Shown here piece after piece: positions 1 through 8,663 of a stretch of DNA of 64,000 nucleotides. Source of the stretch: Bog-159 sp963709155. Lineage in GTDB: Bacteria; Acidobacteriota; Terriglobia; Bryobacterales; Bryobacteraceae. Location: the NCBI GenBank assembly GCA_963709155.1, contig CAVPVD010000003.1, forward strand, positions 310,001 to 374,000, in the 5' to 3' direction. The notes beneath the pieces are model-generated. The model searched no databases and was not told the origin of the DNA. It worked only from the letters and a program-made list of their open reading frames with translations. Positions within the stretch are counted from its first letter, which is position 1. The number at the start of each line of letters is the position of its first letter. The translations under genes and the position numbers were made by a program.

Positions 1-71
1 CCGGTTTTGCAAGCAGGACGAAGGTCGCCATGACCGTAAACTGCACCTGAGAAGGTAAAAGGAGAAGTAAC

Positions 72-704
72 TTGGCGAGATATATCGGCCCGGTTTGCCG
101 GCTATGCCGGCGCGAGGGCATGAAGTTGTTCCTGAAAGGCGAGCGCTGCCACACGGAAAAGTGCGCCATCGAGAAGCGCAACTTCGTTCCCGGGCAGCAT
201 GGTAAGGATCGTAAGGCCAAGCTGGTCGGTTATGGCCTGCAGTTGCGCGAAAAGCAGAAGGCCCGCCGCATCTACGGTCTGCTCGAAACCCAGTTCCGCA
301 ACAATTTCGAGAAGGCCTCTCTATCGAAGGGCATCACCGGCGAAGTCATGCTATCCAACCTGGAGCGCCGCCTGGATAGCGTGATCTACCGCATGGGCTT
401 CGGCACCAGCCGTCCGCAATCCCGCCAGGTCGTACGCCACGGTCATATCCAGGTGAACGGACGCAAAGTGGATATTCCGTCGTTCATGGTGAAAATCGGC
501 GACGAAGTGGCGGTCCGCGAGCCCAGCAAGAACAATCCCACTATCCTGGCGGCCCGCGATGCCACCGCGCACGCGCCGTCTCCGGCCTGGATGGACGTGG
601 ATCGGGAAGCGCTCAAGGGCAAAATCACCAGCCTGCCCAAGCGCGAAGAATTGGTTCAGATTCAGTTGAACGAACAGTTGATCGTCGAACTGTATTCCAA
701 GTAA
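72..704 (+). CDS. rpsD: 30S ribosomal protein S4
   Basis: This 210-aa protein is the primary 16S rRNA-binding protein S4, which nucleates assembly of the small-subunit body. It starts MARYIGPVCRLCRREG and carries the S4 RNA-binding domain near residues 95-160 (NLERRLDSVIYRMGF, then RQVVRHGHIQVNG). Two cysteine pairs near the N-terminus (CRLC, and CHTEKC) suggest the zinc-binding form of S4. The start is TTG; an AGGAG box seven bases upstream supports it. It is followed by rpoA and rplQ, the usual end of the alpha operon. Bases 1-71 hold no recognisable end of rpsK, so the upstream neighbour is unknown. Confidence 0.98.
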   Translation: MARYIGPVCRLCRREGMKLFLKGERCHTEKCAIEKRNFVPGQHGKDRKAKLVGYGLQLREKQKARRIYGLLETQFRNNFEKASLSKGITGEVMLSNLERRLDSVIYRMGFGTSRPQSRQVVRHGHIQVNGRKVDIPSFMVKIGDEVAVREPSKNNPTILAARDATAHAPSPAWMDVDREALKGKITSLPKREELVQIQLNEQLIVELYSK

Positions 705-712
705 TTTGTTTC

Positions 713-755
713 GTGGGGCAGCCTCGTAGGCTGCGGCGGGCTCCAAGCCCGCCTC
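713..755. repeat. Mosaic hairpin repeat 1 (rpsD-rpoA)
   Basis: The block starts with the cap GTGGGGC (713-719). Two adjacent stems follow: AGCC/GGCT (720-732) and GGCGGGCT/AGCCCGCC (735-753). A T-rich stretch (tcttttc) after the second stem could make it a weak terminator or a processing site between rpsD and rpoA. It shares its cap and stem style with the mosaic repeats elsewhere in the window. Confidence 0.7.
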
Positions 756-771
756 TTTTCTAAAGGAGATT

Positions 772-1815
772 ATGTTCAAGGGCTTTCAGAAACCCAAAAG
801 ATTGGTTGCCAATACCGAAACCCTGACGGAGCGGTATGGCATGTTTACCGCCCAGCCGTTTCAACGCGGCTTCGGCACGACTATCGGCAATAGCCTGCGC
901 CGCATCCTGCTCAGCTCCATCGAGGGAGCGGCCATCACGGCGGTGCGCATCGAGGGCGTAGAGCACGAATTCAGCCCTATCCCCGGTGTGGTCGAAGACG
1001 CCACCGACATCATCCTCAACCTGAAACAGATCCCCTTCAAGATCATGGGTGAGGGCATCAAGACCGTCACTATCTCCGTAGATCACTCGGGCGAAGTCAT
1101 GAGCTCGCAGATCCAGACCGGGCCGGACGTGGAAGTGCTCGACCGCAATCTGCACCTGGCCACCGTCAGCGAAGGCGGCAAGCTGAGCGTCGAAATGCGG
1201 CTGAAGAGCGGCCGCGGATACGTCAGCGCGGACAAGAACTTCGATGAAGACCTGGCGCTAGGCTACATCCCCATCGATTCCGTGCATTCGCCGGTGCGCA
1301 AGGTGAACTTCGCGGTGGAAGCCGCGCGTCTCGGCCAGATGACCGATTACGACAAGCTTACGCTGGAAGTCTGGACCAACGGCGCCGTTTCCCCGCAGGA
1401 TGCAATCGGCTACGCCGCCAAGCTGCTGAAGGACCACATGTCCATCTTCATCAACTTCGAAGAACTGCCCGAAGCCACCGACGATGTGACCGAGCACGGC
1501 ATGGACAAGATGGGCGAGATCTTGAACCGCTCCGTGGAGGAGTTGGAACTTAGCGTCCGCTCGTACAATTGCCTGAAGAACGCCAACATTCAAACTATCG
1601 GCGAGTTGGTGCAGAAGACCGAAGCTGAGATGCTGCGCACCAAGAATTTCGGCCGTAAATCGCTGAACGAGATCAAGGAAATTCTGGCCAATATGGGTCT
1701 CTCGCTGGGTATGCGGGTGGATCAGCATGGCCGCCTGGTGGCGCCGCCGCCGCAACCCGCCGGCAGTATGCCGGAGTTCGACGAAGAAGAGCTGCGCAAC
1801 GAAGAAATCGGATAG
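772..1815 (+). CDS. rpoA: DNA-directed RNA polymerase subunit alpha
   Basis: The 347-aa alpha subunit dimerises to seed RNA polymerase assembly and contacts UP elements and activators. The N-terminal assembly domain (about residues 20-235) contains FGTTIGNSLRRILLSS and the following dimerisation segments. The C-terminal domain (about 250-325) has the helix-hairpin-helix region with NIQTIGELVQKTEAEML and FGRKSLNEIKEIL. A short acidic tail ends the protein. The ATG has an AAAGGAG box only three bases upstream, which is close but usable. Repeat 1 lies between rpsD and this gene, and the stop codon abuts repeat 2. Confidence 0.98.
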   Translation: MFKGFQKPKRLVANTETLTERYGMFTAQPFQRGFGTTIGNSLRRILLSSIEGAAITAVRIEGVEHEFSPIPGVVEDATDIILNLKQIPFKIMGEGIKTVTISVDHSGEVMSSQIQTGPDVEVLDRNLHLATVSEGGKLSVEMRLKSGRGYVSADKNFDEDLALGYIPIDSVHSPVRKVNFAVEAARLGQMTDYDKLTLEVWTNGAVSPQDAIGYAAKLLKDHMSIFINFEELPEATDDVTEHGMDKMGEILNRSVEELELSVRSYNCLKNANIQTIGELVQKTEAEMLRTKNFGRKSLNEIKEILANMGLSLGMRVDQHGRLVAPPPQPAGSMPEFDEEELRNEEIG

Positions 1816-1864
1816 TGGGCACCGCCGGCTAAAAGCCGGCTGCGGCCAAGATTGGCCGCCCCAC
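1815..1864. repeat. Mosaic hairpin repeat 2 (rpoA-rplQ)
   Basis: It is bounded by GTGGGC (1815-1820) and GCCCCAC (1858-1864). Inside are AGCCGGCTaaaAGCCGGCT and GCGGCC/GGCCGC. The same module order with small changes recurs at 56564-56615. It fills almost the whole rpoA-rplQ spacer and ends about 20 bases before the rplQ start. Confidence 0.75.
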
Positions 1865-1884
1865 AATCGAGGGGTTTAGTTGAA

Positions 1885-2334
1885 ATGAGACACAGAGTAG
1901 CCGGATACAAACTGAAGCGGGACGGAGCGGCCCGCAAATCCCTGCTGCGGGGACTGATCACCAACGTGATCGAGCAGGAGCGCGTCATCACCACCGTGCC
2001 CAAAGCGAAAGCCGTTAAGCCGCTGGTGGACCGCATGATCACGCTCGGTAAGGCCGATACGCTGCACGCCCGCCGCGAAGCCGCCCGCGTCCTGTTTACT
2101 CCGGCCTCCGTGAAGAAGCTGTTCGACACGCTGGCCACCCGCTTCGGCCAGCGCAACGGCGGCTATACCCGCATCGTGCGCCTGGGGCCCCGCAAGGGCG
2201 ACGGCGCCGAAGTGGCCATGATCGAGCTGGTCGGTTCCGAACTCGTGAAGCGCGCCGCCGACCGGGCCAAACGCAAGGAAGAGCGCGAGCGCGCCGCCCG
2301 CGAAGGCCGCGACGTGGAAGCAGGGGACGAGTAG
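1885..2334 (+). CDS. rplQ: 50S ribosomal protein L17
   Basis: L17 is a large-subunit protein near the exit-tunnel rim. The family start MRHRVAGYKLKRDGAARK is found at the ATG at 1885. An upstream in-frame ATG at 1852 would begin inside the repeat and is rejected. The core includes SLLRGLITNVIEQERVITT and KAKAVKPLVDRMITLGK; the total is 149 aa. The C-terminus carries a charged extension rich in R, K and E after the usual core. It is the last gene of the rpsD-rpoA-rplQ unit. Confidence 0.97.
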   Translation: MRHRVAGYKLKRDGAARKSLLRGLITNVIEQERVITTVPKAKAVKPLVDRMITLGKADTLHARREAARVLFTPASVKKLFDTLATRFGQRNGGYTRIVRLGPRKGDGAEVAMIELVGSELVKRAADRAKRKEERERAAREGRDVEAGDE

Positions 2335-2367
2335 ATTCGCCGGAGTGTTTTCTTTGAAGCCGTAGTC

Positions 2368-3558
2368 TCAAACCGGACCGGCATTCAGGATCGCCAAATA
2401 CCGCTCGTAGACAAATACGCGCCGCCGGCGTTTGCCGGTAATCTCGCGCAGCATACCAAGTTTTCCCATGTGAGCGAAGGTCTTCGCTACGGTCGGCGCG
2501 GAGATCCCGAGTTGCTTCGCCGCCGCGGGAATCGAGCAAATCGGATGGGTCTGCAGAAAGTTATGAATGCGCTCGGCCGACTCCGCCGCGCGGCCGAGCT
2601 CCCGGATTCGCTGGCCATCGGCGCTGAGAAGTTTGAAGATCTTCCGTGCGGTATCCGCAGCCTGATCCGCGGTTTCCTTTACTCCGTCCAGGAAGAATTT
2701 CAGCCACGCTTCCCAATCGCCCTCCGTCCGTACGAGATCCAGTAGCTCGTAGTATCGCCGCCGATGCGTCTTGAAGTATAGGCTCAGATACAGAACCGGT
2801 TCGCGCAGGGTGCCCGCCGCGCACAGCATGAAGACGATCAACAGCCGTCCCACGCGGCCATTACCGTCCAGGAAAGGATGGATCGATTCGAACTGCACGT
2901 GAGCAAGCCCGGCCTTGATCAGAACGGGCAGGTCCGGTCTCCCGGCATGCAGGAATAGTTCGAGTGCGCCCATCGATTCCATCACTTTTTCGGGCGGTGG
3001 TGGGACGAAATGGGCGGTCCCAGGGCGCGTACCGCCGATCCAGTTCTGGCTGCGGCGAAACTCGCCGGGTTCCTTGTCGCTGCCGCGACCTCTGGACAGC
3101 AGGGTCTGGTGCACTTCCCGGATCAAACGCAGCGACAGCGGAAATCCTTCGCGCAGCCGCCGTTGCCCGTGTTCCATGGCTGCAACGTAATTGGAAACGT
3201 CTTGTACATCGTGGAGCGGAACACCCGGTGCCTCGGAGTTCTCGAACAGCAGTAGATCGGACAGCGAGGACTCCGTACCTTCAATCTGGGACGACAGCAC
3301 CGCCTCCTTCCGGACGTACATGTAAATGAACTGCGGAAGGTTGGGCAGGGCCGAGGCGAGGCCGTCGAGGCGGCCAAGTGCCTGATTGGCCAGTTCCAGC
3401 GGCACTTGAAGCTCCGCCAGATGCAGCGGCGGATTCGGGGGCAGCGGTGGTGGAACGAAGGCCCGCACCTTTTCGCCGCCCACCGCGGTGACGATGTATG
3501 TCCCCAGCCGGGCCGGCCGTTTGGCACCCACTATCGAATCGATCCTTTCGTTATCCAA
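2368..3558 (-). CDS. Fic/DOC family AMPylase with C-terminal winged helix
   Basis: Fic enzymes usually transfer AMP to a hydroxyl on a target protein. The catalytic motif HPFLDGNGRVGR (about residues 225-236) is complete. An N-terminal SSQIEG (about residues 90-95) fits the [ST]xxxE[GN] inhibitory helix of class II Fic proteins, which keeps the enzyme self-inhibited. The N-terminal Fic_N region and a C-terminal winged-helix-like segment (about 335-385) match the SoFic-type layout. The start is TTG at 3558; an upstream ATG is out of frame. The gene is alone on this strand, with no antitoxin partner. TAACGAAAG boxes around the start suggest self-regulation. Confidence 0.9.
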   Translation of the reverse strand: MDNERIDSIVGAKRPARLGTYIVTAVGGEKVRAFVPPPLPPNPPLHLAELQVPLELANQALGRLDGLASALPNLPQFIYMYVRKEAVLSSQIEGTESSLSDLLLFENSEAPGVPLHDVQDVSNYVAAMEHGQRRLREGFPLSLRLIREVHQTLLSRGRGSDKEPGEFRRSQNWIGGTRPGTAHFVPPPPEKVMESMGALELFLHAGRPDLPVLIKAGLAHVQFESIHPFLDGNGRVGRLLIVFMLCAAGTLREPVLYLSLYFKTHRRRYYELLDLVRTEGDWEAWLKFFLDGVKETADQAADTARKIFKLLSADGQRIRELGRAAESAERIHNFLQTHPICSIPAAAKQLGISAPTVAKTFAHMGKLGMLREITGKRRRRVFVYERYLAILNAGPV

Positions 3559-3594
3559 ACCATAACGAAAGTATATGCCATCTTCCTTTCGTTA
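3545..3594 (-). promoter_or_regulatory. Three TAACGAAAG boxes at the fic start
   Basis: The nonamer TAACGAAAG (or its complement CTTTCGTTA) occurs at 3545-3553, 3563-3571 and 3586-3594, spaced 18 and 23 bases start to start. The central copy is inverted relative to the outer two. One copy lies inside codons 2-5 of fic. The arrangement looks like an operator, perhaps for the winged helix of the Fic protein itself. That assignment is inference. Confidence 0.5.
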
Positions 3595-4219
3595 AGCTGG
3601 ATTGGCGGTAGTGTGGCAGCAGACCGGGCTTTGCAAAATTCCAATTTCCAAACGGCGATTGCTCAAAGTACGTAGTCGATCGTTTCTAGGTCATTTTGTC
3701 AAGCACGCATCCCCCTTTTTCGCTCACCGAGCCTTTGCCGCGCGTTTCGCGATAGCCTTTCGCTCCGCAGACTGATAGCTCTGCCGCCCAGGCCGCGCCG
3801 CCTTTTGCTCCCCCAGTTTGCCGAGCGCAACCGCTACCGGTTGCTACCGTCATGAAGTCGTAGTCTTTGCTTGAACGGCTAGGCATGATACCTTTACGGC
3901 ATGACGCTCGAAGAAATCGAAGTCATCATCAACGCGTGCCGCACCCTTGGCCTGAATTACTTGGCCTGTACCAAAGGTTCAGGGATGAGAAGATCCAGGA
4001 CGCGCACGATGAAGACGAGCGGTCCAGGGCGGTGACGGAATACCGCGAGCGCGTGACGCGAATGGTCAACGAGCGACAGCCCCAAGTCTAAAACTGATAC
4101 TACCGGATCGGCTATTCCATGGCGCGGTTCAGCGGTGTGCCGGCATCCGAGCGCATCGACCGGAAGCTTCTGGCGGCCGAGCATCGCTTTTAGGGGATTG
4201 TGATACAATTCCCCCTACG
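3595..4219. other. Gene-poor stretch with possible decayed ORF
   Basis: No intact gene is recognised here. A possible decayed small gene runs on the plus strand: ATG at 3901 gives MTLEEIEVIINACRTLGLNY. After an apparent frameshift near 3960 another frame gives LYQRFRDEKIQDAHDEDERS up to 4091. A further open stretch (about 4103-4192) ends in LLAAEHRF and a stop. These pieces resemble one small broken protein of unknown family. Confidence 0.3.
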
Positions 4220-4816
4220 TTGTTACCCGATTCCTGCCCCCTTACTTGCCCCTCCGGCGATGCCCAGCGCTTGACCCGGATCGCCTGCCTGCTGGCTTTC
4301 GCGTGCTCATTCCTCTCCGCCGCTGAATGGAGACCTATCGATCCCGCCGACAGCGTTACCGGCGCCAGTATCTCGAATTTGCGGCCGTCGGATTCGTTCC
4401 TGCAAGGGCGCTTCCGCCTGGAAGCGGAGCTTGAGACGCCTGCCTACGCGCAGATCAGGGCCAATCGCCTGATGATTTTTAAGCCTGCCCTGCTAGGCCG
4501 GCGGCAGCAGGTATTTCTGACGGAGCCGAAGCGAAGCTATCCCGTGCTGCTGAATTCCTCCGCCTTCAAGGAAACCGTCCACGTGCAACTGCCGCAGGGT
4601 TTCAAGGTGGACGAGGTGCCCGATCCAGCGCACCTCGAGATGCCGTTCGGCAGCTATGTTTCTTCGTGCACGGTCAAGGACGGCGAGTTGGTTTACGAGC
4701 GTACGCTGGAGATTCGCGCGGCCACCATTCCCGTCGCCGATTACGCATCCGTGCGCCAATTCTTCGAACGCATTCTAACGGCCGAGCAGAGTCCGGCGGT
4801 CCTGGTGCGGCAATAG
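4220..4816 (+). pseudogene. Internally deleted DUF3857/DUF3858 protein remnant
   Basis: The 198-aa product has a hydrophobic signal-like segment (about residues 20-34), then AAEWRPIDPAD, which resembles the mature N-terminus of DUF3857/transglutaminase proteins. It then passes directly to what looks like the C-terminal DUF3858 region: LPQGFKVDEVPDPAHLEMPFGSY, with ERTLEIRAATIPVADY and a QSPAVLVRQ end. Full-length family members usually exceed 600 aa, so the central DUF3857 and transglutaminase-like domains appear to be lost in frame. The start (TTG) is uncertain. It could still be translated as a small secreted protein. Confidence 0.5.
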
Positions 4817-4817
4817 C

Positions 4818-4862
4818 CGTGGCGCACGCTTCAGCGTGCTGCGTCGGACTTCAGTCCGCCGG
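4818..4862. repeat. Mosaic hairpin repeat 3
   Basis: It begins with CGTGGCGCACGC, the complement of the GCGTGCGCCACG cap seen elsewhere. It then has GCACGCTtcAGCGTGC (4824-4839) and CGGACTtcAGTCCG (4845-4858). It lies two bases after the stop codon of the DUF3858 remnant. Confidence 0.7.
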
Positions 4863-4997
4863 TTTTCGGTGACAGCCCGACCCAACATTTTTCTCCCTAC
4901 ATTTTCAACTATTTACGCGAATCGCATTCTTTTCTCCTAAATCCTCCAAGCTAGCCTGTAATCGAAAGGAAGGGCCCGCACCCGCGCCCGAAAATCA

Positions 4998-5726
4998 ATG
5001 CATATCGATAATCGCCGTCAGCTTTCCCAACAGCAGGCGGAAGCCAACCGCCAAAACGCCCGGAAATCCACCGGCCCGCGCACCCCCGAAGGCAAAGCCG
5101 CCTCCAGCCGCAACGGCCTCACCCACGGCCTCTCCGGCGACAAACACTTCATCCTCGAAGGTGAGGATCCCGAAGCCTTCCTCCGCCTCCTCCAGGATCT
5201 CCACGATCTCCTCCGCCCCATCGGCGACAACGAAGAACTCGTGGTCAAACGCATCGCCGCCGCCCAATGGCGTCTCGACCGCGCCTTTGCCCTCGAAACC
5301 GGCATCTACCGCGAAGAATCCACCAACCTGAACACCATCGACCGGCAAAAGCGGGAGCTCCACGAATTGCGTATAAGCAAAGGCCAGAAAGACCCGTTCC
5401 CGCCCGATCCGCACGAACCGGACGACCTCCTCGCCCGCGCCTTCATGGCAGATGGCAAAGGCCCCGACAACTTCACCCGCCTCGCCCGCTACGAAACCGC
5501 CATCGAACGCTCCATCGAGCGCGGCATGAAGCACCTCAAAGCCCTCCAGGCCGCCCGCATCGCGCAACGTCCCGCCGTCCCTGAAGCCCCGCACGCCCCC
5601 GAACCCCCCGCCCCTGAACCGCCAAATCCGCCGCCAACCCATTCGAATTCAACGAATTACGAAGCGAACCCAGAGCCCGCCGCATTTCCCCAATCCTCCC
5701 CCACTCCGCCCCTCTCCGGAGCTTGA
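4998..5726 (+). CDS. Conserved hypothetical, STGPRTPxGK family (copy 1)
   Basis: This 242-aa protein begins with a Q/N-rich stretch and the motif RKSTGPRTPEGKAASSRNGL, then THGLSG. This is the hallmark of an uncharacterised paralogous family common in Acidobacteriota. The middle is helical and charged, with acidic and basic residues alternating; the tail (about residues 190-242) is rich in proline and alanine and probably disordered. A paralogue lies at 44379-44966. No signal peptide or membrane segment is visible. The function is unknown; the basic N-terminal motif may bind nucleic acid, but that is inference. Confidence 0.75.
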   Translation: MHIDNRRQLSQQQAEANRQNARKSTGPRTPEGKAASSRNGLTHGLSGDKHFILEGEDPEAFLRLLQDLHDLLRPIGDNEELVVKRIAAAQWRLDRAFALETGIYREESTNLNTIDRQKRELHELRISKGQKDPFPPDPHEPDDLLARAFMADGKGPDNFTRLARYETAIERSIERGMKHLKALQAARIAQRPAVPEAPHAPEPPAPEPPNPPPTHSNSTNYEANPEPAAFPQSSPTPPLSGA

Positions 5727-5798
5727 ACTTATCGTAGCGCACCGTTGAAAACATGCCCGAAGTTATTGAAAATACAAGAGGGGGTTTTCATCCCTGTT

Positions 5799-5891
5799 GG
5801 TGGCCCGCAGGGCCATTCTGACACGCTTCAGCGTGCTGCGGCGGACTTCATCAGGCCGCCCCACAGCGGGACGTAAAAGTCCCGCCGGCAC
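5799..5891. repeat. Mosaic hairpin repeat 4 (compound)
   Basis: Several modules follow each other: TGGCCC/GGGCCA (5801-5815), CACGCTtcAGCGTG (5822-5835), a GCCGCCCCAC cap (5855-5864), and a degenerate GCGGGACgtaaaAGTCCCGC (5866-5885) followed by CGGCAC. It lies between convergent genes, so it could serve as a bidirectional terminator. Confidence 0.7.
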
Positions 5892-5915
5892 CCTTCTGCA
5901 TTCGCCAGGAGCGGC

Positions 5916-6641
5916 TTACGACGCGGGCTTGGATTTGCGCATTTTCCGGCGAATGTCGGGCCAGAATTCCTTCACCACGTTGCTCAAAGTATCGTAGGCC
6001 AACTGGGTGACCCAGACATCCACGGCGTTCTTCACGGTACGATCGTCCCGAGGGTGATAGCTGTAGGTAGAAATGCCCGCCGCCGCCGCGGCTCCGACGA
6101 CTTCCGAAAAATTGAATTGGCTGGTGCCGGCATCCGAGCGCGTAATCAGGATGCGCCCGGCGGAGTAACCGAACCGGTGCCAGAATCCCCCTTTGCCCAA
6201 TTGGAAGTACCGGGGATCCTGGCGCAGGACGGACGGCAAGATCGCCTTGGTCATGAAATTCTCTATGGTGCCGTCGGCAAATTGCACGCCATATCGCTTG
6301 GCATAGCCTTCGGCGCCCTGGCCGAAGCTGGATTCGCTATTTTCGGCCTGGCCGATGCCTGCCAGTGCCCCGTACCAGAAATATTCCACGGGATCGAACG
6401 AGCTGCGGGCGGTCACTTTGAATTTCTCGGCGGTCGTCAACGGCTCGATATTGGCGGCGTTCTCCAGGGTTAGAAAGTTCGGTAAAGTGAAGAAGAGACG
6501 GTCTTTGGACGTTCCGGAAGCGGGTGCCTGGCTGCCGCTTTGTTCATTTTGTTTGGCATCCGGGGCTTGAGAGGACGGCTGAGCCTGACTCCATAGTGGA
6601 GCCGCCAGCAGCCAGGGCAGTAGCCAGCAAGCGCATCGCAT
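5916..6641 (-). CDS. Exported acidobacterial hypothetical protein
   Basis: This 241-aa protein starts with a signal peptide (MRCACWLLPWLLAAPLWSQAQ). A Q/S/P-rich linker follows, then a conserved-looking region with RLFFTLPNFLTLENAANIEPLT. Later segments contain FDPVEYFWYGALAGIGQ and RFGYSAGRILITRSD, and an AAAAAGIS stretch that may be membrane-associated. Exported proteins with this LPNFLTxENA segment recur in Acidobacteriota without an assigned function. It is divergent from the S53 protease gene. Confidence 0.7.
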   Translation of the reverse strand: MRCACWLLPWLLAAPLWSQAQPSSQAPDAKQNEQSGSQAPASGTSKDRLFFTLPNFLTLENAANIEPLTTAEKFKVTARSSFDPVEYFWYGALAGIGQAENSESSFGQGAEGYAKRYGVQFADGTIENFMTKAILPSVLRQDPRYFQLGKGGFWHRFGYSAGRILITRSDAGTSQFNFSEVVGAAAAAGISTYSYHPRDDRTVKNAVDVWVTQLAYDTLSNVVKEFWPDIRRKMRKSKPAS

Positions 6642-6834
6642 ACAATCTTCTCCTGTTTACCCGGGCAGGGTCGGCAGAACGATTGCAGTTCAGCCACCAA
6701 CGGGCGTATGCGCACAGCACCGACAGTCCCAAGTTGCTTTGAAACTATTCCGCCGTTCAACTCACCATATAGCAGCAAGGAAGGACCGAAACCGAGGGGC
6801 TGTCCATCTCAGTTTCAACCAAAGGAGCAAATAC

Positions 6835-8484
6835 ATGCCGCAACACAAGAATCGTATAGCACTTCCCGGCAGCGAGAGACACGCTCGCCGCGGATCCCGC
6901 GTCGTGGGAGCACCGGACCCCCACGAGCAAATCAAAATTTCCGTGCTGGTGCGGCCGCGCCAGACCCTGCCCAGTCCGGCTTCGGCCAAGGAACTGACCG
7001 CGACACTGCCGCACAAGCGCAAGTACCTGACTCGGGAGCAGTTCGCCGCCAGTTATGGCGCCGATCCCGGCGATATCGCCAAGGTCGAAGCGTTCGCGCA
7101 CCAGCACAACCTGACGGTCGCGGAAGTCAGTCCAGCCCGCCGCACCGTGGTTCTTGCCGGGACGATCGCGGCCCTAAGCGCGGCGTTCGGTGTCTATCTG
7201 GCCAAATACCAGCACCCCGACGGCGATTTCCGCGGCCGCACCGGACCTATCTATATACCGGAAGATCTCGCGGGCATCATCCAGGGCGTCTTCGGATTCG
7301 ACAACCGGCCGCAGGCCCGCCCGCATTTCCGCAAGCATAAGCCGAAGCAACCCGCCAAGAAAAGCGGCGCTCCAACCAGTTTCACGCCGCTGCAGGTGGC
7401 CCAGTTCTACAATTTCCCGGCTGGAACCGACGGCACCGGCGAATGCATCGGCATCCTGGAGTTCGGCGGCGGGTTCAGCAGCACGGACTTGAATACGTAC
7501 TTTCAACAGTTGGGGATTACCACCCCTGCCGTGACGGCCGTGTCGGTAGATGGAGTCAACAACCAGCCCACGCCCGGAGAAGATAGTCCGGATACCGAGG
7601 TGGCGCTGGATATCGAGGTGTGCGGCGCGATCGCGCCCGGTGCCAGCATCGTGGTCTACTTTTCTAACTTCACCGAGCAAGGCTGGGTGGACGCCATCAC
7701 CACCGCCGTCCACGACAGCGTGCACAAGCCCTCCGTCCTCTCCATCAGTTGGGGATTCGCGGAGGGTCAGCAAATCTGGTCGGCCGCCGCGATCCAGGCG
7801 GTGAACGAAGCGTTTCAAGCCGCCGCTTCCATGGGGGTCAGCGTCTGCTGCGCGGCCGGTGACGACGGCTCGCGCGACCAGGTCAACGATGGCCTGGCGC
7901 ATTGCGATTTCCCGTCGACCAGCGCCTTCGTCCTGGCCTGCGGCGGCACCACGCTGAAGACTTCCGGCGCCACTATTTCCAGCGAAACGGTTTGGAACGA
8001 TGGCGTCAATGGCGGCGCCACCGGCGGCGGCATCAGCGATAGCATCGATTTGCCCACCTGGCAGGCGAATGCGCACATACCGCCCTCCGTGAACCCGGGC
8101 GGCCACATCGGCCGCGGTGTCCCGGACGTCGCCGGAGATGCGGATCCCGAGACCGGATATCAGATCCTGGCGGATGGACAAGCCGGCACAGTGGGTGGAA
8201 CCAGCGCCGTGGCTCCCCTGTGGGCGGGTCTGATCGCGCGCATCAACCAGAAGCTCGGCACGCCGGTCGGATTCCTCAATCCGCTGCTGTATTCGTTGGC
8301 GGAAACCACGGCCAGCGCCAATGTGGTAAACGACATCACCAGTGGAAGCAACGACATCACCGGCCAGATCGGCGGCTATTCCGCGGGTCCCGGTTGGGAT
8401 GCCTGTACCGGATTGGGAAGTCCGAACGGTACCACCTTGGCCGGGGCTTTGGCGGGAGCCAACGCGGCCACGCCGGGGCAGTAA
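6835..8484 (+). CDS. S53 family serine-carboxyl protease (sedolisin/kumamolisin type)
   Basis: The 549-aa product has an N-terminal pro-kumamolisin activation domain (about residues 20-165, with LTREQFAASYGADPGDIAKV and IIQGVFGFDNR) and a catalytic domain from about residue 185. Catalytic residues are visible: Glu and Asp in DTEVALDIEV, the oxyanion Asp in AAGDDGS, and the nucleophile Ser in GGTSAVAPLWAG. The C-terminal calcium site is suggested by NDITSGSND and GPGWDACTGLG. These enzymes are acid endopeptidases. The ATG at 6835 has an AAAGGAG box and is preferred over an in-frame ATG at 6739. No classical signal peptide is seen. Confidence 0.93.
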   Translation: MPQHKNRIALPGSERHARRGSRVVGAPDPHEQIKISVLVRPRQTLPSPASAKELTATLPHKRKYLTREQFAASYGADPGDIAKVEAFAHQHNLTVAEVSPARRTVVLAGTIAALSAAFGVYLAKYQHPDGDFRGRTGPIYIPEDLAGIIQGVFGFDNRPQARPHFRKHKPKQPAKKSGAPTSFTPLQVAQFYNFPAGTDGTGECIGILEFGGGFSSTDLNTYFQQLGITTPAVTAVSVDGVNNQPTPGEDSPDTEVALDIEVCGAIAPGASIVVYFSNFTEQGWVDAITTAVHDSVHKPSVLSISWGFAEGQQIWSAAAIQAVNEAFQAAASMGVSVCCAAGDDGSRDQVNDGLAHCDFPSTSAFVLACGGTTLKTSGATISSETVWNDGVNGGATGGGISDSIDLPTWQANAHIPPSVNPGGHIGRGVPDVAGDADPETGYQILADGQAGTVGGTSAVAPLWAGLIARINQKLGTPVGFLNPLLYSLAETTASANVVNDITSGSNDITGQIGGYSAGPGWDACTGLGSPNGTTLAGALAGANAATPGQ

Positions 8485-8505
8485 TTGAGCTTGAATCTCT
8501 CCCTA

Positions 8506-8550
8506 AAGTTGGCGGACATATCGCTCGTGTTCCGCCAACTTCTTTTTCCC
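8506..8550 (+). terminator. Rho-independent terminator after the S53 protease
   Basis: AAGTTGGCGGA (8506-8516) pairs perfectly with TCCGCCAACTT (8531-8541) across a 14-base loop. A ctttttcccc tract follows directly. The position, 22 bases past the protease stop codon, fits an intrinsic terminator. Confidence 0.85.
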
Positions 8551-8663
8551 CTCCTGTTTTCAGCAGCTTGCACACTTCGTACTATCGCTAACTAATTTCC
8601 ATAGACACTGTCGAGTAATGGCGTTAATATAGCTGGAACACCCCGAGGGCATTTGAGCGATTC

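Noticed and set aside
1852..1884. Upstream ATG for rplQ
   Set aside because: It lies in the mosaic repeat and adds residues absent from L17; the ATG at 1885 gives the family start.
3686..3886. 66-aa minus-strand frame
   Set aside because: Low-complexity composition, no ribosome site and no recognisable similarity.
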